Shown here piece after piece: positions 15,078 to 15,924 of a stretch of 15,924 nt of DNA (position 1 is its first letter; the number at the start of each line of letters is the position of its first letter). Location of the stretch: NCBI GenBank assembly GCA_030039095.1, contig JASHQP010000185.1:1-15924 (forward strand), in the 5' to 3' direction. This DNA is from Streptosporangiaceae bacterium (GTDB lineage: Bacteria > Actinomycetota > Actinomycetes > Streptosporangiales > Streptosporangiaceae). The notes below the pieces were generated by a model. That model saw nothing but the letters and a program-made list of their open reading frames with translations. It was not told the origin of the DNA and made no database searches. The position numbers and the translations under genes are program-made.

Positions 15078-15217
15078 GCAGTATTGCAGCGCCTGAGGCA
15101 TTCCGGTAGCGGGTCTTTAGCCTCCTAGCTGGGAGTACGCGCGCCGGAACTGTCGGCAACGGGCTGTCAAACGGTTCGTTAACTGCGCAGTATTGCAGTA
15201 CTCACTGCATTACTGCG
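15078..15217. promoter_or_regulatory. Cluster of 12-bp sites upstream of parA (operator/centromere candidate)
   Basis: GCAGTATTGCAG occurs at 15078-15089, directly before the parA ATG, and again at 15187-15198. An inverted near-copy at 15205-15216 reads GCAGTAATGCAG on the minus strand. The last two form a 14-bp inverted repeat with one mismatch and a 4-nt spacer (15186-15199 / 15204-15217). The first and second copies are 109 bp apart. Placement upstream of a parA/RHH operon and overlap with the parA start fit an autoregulatory operator or parC-type centromere. Confidence 0.6.
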
Positions 15218-15233
15218 GGCGTACACGAAACTG

Positions 15234-15308
15234 TTTTCCACAGCATGACGGATATGACCGTGCATTTCACGCGGTGCCGGGTGCACCTTGCCCACAGCCT
15301 GTGGACGG
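15234..15308. other. DnaA-box-like sites
   Basis: TTTTCCACA (15234-15242) and TTGCCCACA (15288-15296) each differ by one base from the actinobacterial consensus TTGTCCACA. CCGTCCACA on the minus strand (15300-15308) differs by two. The latter two face each other within a perfect inverted repeat CCACAG-C-CTGTGG (15292-15304), inside the 3' end of the MFS gene. Three such words in 75 bp is suggestive, not proof, of an origin or DnaA-titrating site. Confidence 0.35.
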
Positions 15309-15924
15309 TGGTGTGAGTCTGGACGCAGGGGTGCGGAGCAGCCGGCGGCCGGTCCGCCAGATCGCGAGAAACGCCGCAGTGGTCGCGCCGGCAAGAGCGG
15401 TCAGCACCGCGGGGACCGCGTGCACGCCGGTCATCGACACCACACCGGCCACCACGGCCGGCCCGGCGACACCGCCGGCGAACGCCGCGGTGAGCGCCCA
15501 GGAGGTGGCCGACGGGTGGCCGGGGAACGTCGCCACGACCCAGTCCAGGCCGATCGGCCAGATCGGCGCCGCGATGAAGCCGGCCGCGACGTAGCAGCCG
15601 GGCGCCATCGGGCGCACCAGCGCCAGCGCCAGCGCGAGCGTGAGCAGCGGGCACGCGGCCAGGACGATCCGGGGCGCGGCAACGGCGCGGCTCAGCGGGA
15701 CGGTAACGAGCCGGCCGATGACCATCGCCGCCCAGAACCCCGATGTCACCGCGGTCGCCAGGCGAGACCGGTAGCCGAGCGCCACGAGGTGCGCGGGAAT
15801 CCACCCCGCGACGCTGGCCTCGCACGCGACATACAGCAGGAAGGCGAACGCGACCAGGACCACGACCCGGGACGGCCGTCTCGCCCGGCGCCGCCGCGGC
15901 CGGTCCGCGGCGCGCCTGGCCCTC
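15267..15924 (-). CDS. MFS transporter, C-terminal half (cut by window edge)
   Basis: The frame is open to the right edge and gives 218 residues plus stop. It begins with a very Arg-rich segment (about 20 residues), typical of the central cytoplasmic loop of a 12-helix MFS protein. Six hydrophobic helices follow: VVVLVAFAFLLYVACEASVA; GFWAAMVIGRLVTVPLS; IVLAACPLLTLALALALV; CYVAAGFIAAPIWPIGLDWV; ALTAAFAGGVAGPAVVAGVV; VLTALAGATTAAFLAIW. The Y-x-A-C-E-x-S-x-x-G-W start recalls FucP/sugar-efflux type MFS proteins, but no substrate can be given. The C-terminal tail is Arg/Pro-rich. The gene is oriented towards parA with a 193-nt gap holding the repeated sites, so it is probably a separate transcription unit. 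Confidence 0.85.
   Translation of the reverse strand, partial: RARRAADRPRRRRARRPSRVVVLVAFAFLLYVACEASVAGWIPAHLVALGYRSRLATAVTSGFWAAMVIGRLVTVPLSRAVAAPRIVLAACPLLTLALALALVRPMAPGCYVAAGFIAAPIWPIGLDWVVATFPGHPSATSWALTAAFAGGVAGPAVVAGVVSMTGVHAVPAVLTALAGATTAAFLAIWRTGRRLLRTPASRLTPPSTGCGQGAPGTA

Overview
The window reads as chromosome or large-replicon DNA of a high-GC actinomycete. Coding regions are strongly GC-biased at third codon positions. GTG and TTG starts occur, the carbohydrate ABC transporter lacks its own ATPase, and the ClpC paralogue and Zn-ribbon MscL have actinobacterial character. No rRNA, tRNA, CRISPR array or intact insertion sequence was seen, and genus cannot be assigned from this alone.

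Layout, left to right. (1) 1-1627, minus strand: lhgO (L-2-hydroxyglutarate oxidase) lies upstream of a GntR-type regulator cut by the window edge, whose promoter carries a perfect 10-bp palindrome. (2) 1628-2330: gene debris on the plus strand (a MetE-like scrap fused in frame to the start of a DUF4037 protein), then a hairpin and a 33-bp tandem repeat. (3) 2326-5523, minus: a three-gene CUT1-type ABC importer (lipoprotein binding protein, then two permeases). (4) 5613-8329, minus: a ClpC-type unfoldase with a divergent N-terminus, followed by a possible translationally coupled 26-aa ORF. (5) 8533-12224, plus: a tight three-gene operon of acyl-CoA dehydrogenase, APH-type phosphotransferase fused to DUF6285, and an SsuD-like flavin monooxygenase. 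(6) 12225-12809: a lower-GC stretch without a recognised gene, containing a 35-bp imperfect direct repeat and a possible 32-aa ORF. (7) 12810-14032: a DHFR/RibD-C family reductase and, divergently, mscL with a C-terminal zinc ribbon. (8) 14044-15924, mainly minus: 25-bp iteron-like repeats, a small RHH protein, a ParA ATPase, a cluster of 12-bp sites upstream of parA, DnaA-box-like sites, and the C-terminal half of an MFS transporter.

How the genes may work together. lhgO and the GntR gene plausibly form a 2-hydroxyglutarate-responsive unit. The acyl-CoA dehydrogenase/kinase/monooxygenase operon looks like an uncharacterised catabolic module in which a hydroxylated acyl-CoA could be phosphorylated and eliminated, with the flavin monooxygenase attacking the same carbon skeleton. 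The ParA/RHH pair with repeats on both sides resembles a complete compact (type Ib-like) partition cassette, which suggests that the right end belongs to, or derives from, a plasmid or integrative element. These last two modules are the most interesting parts of the window.
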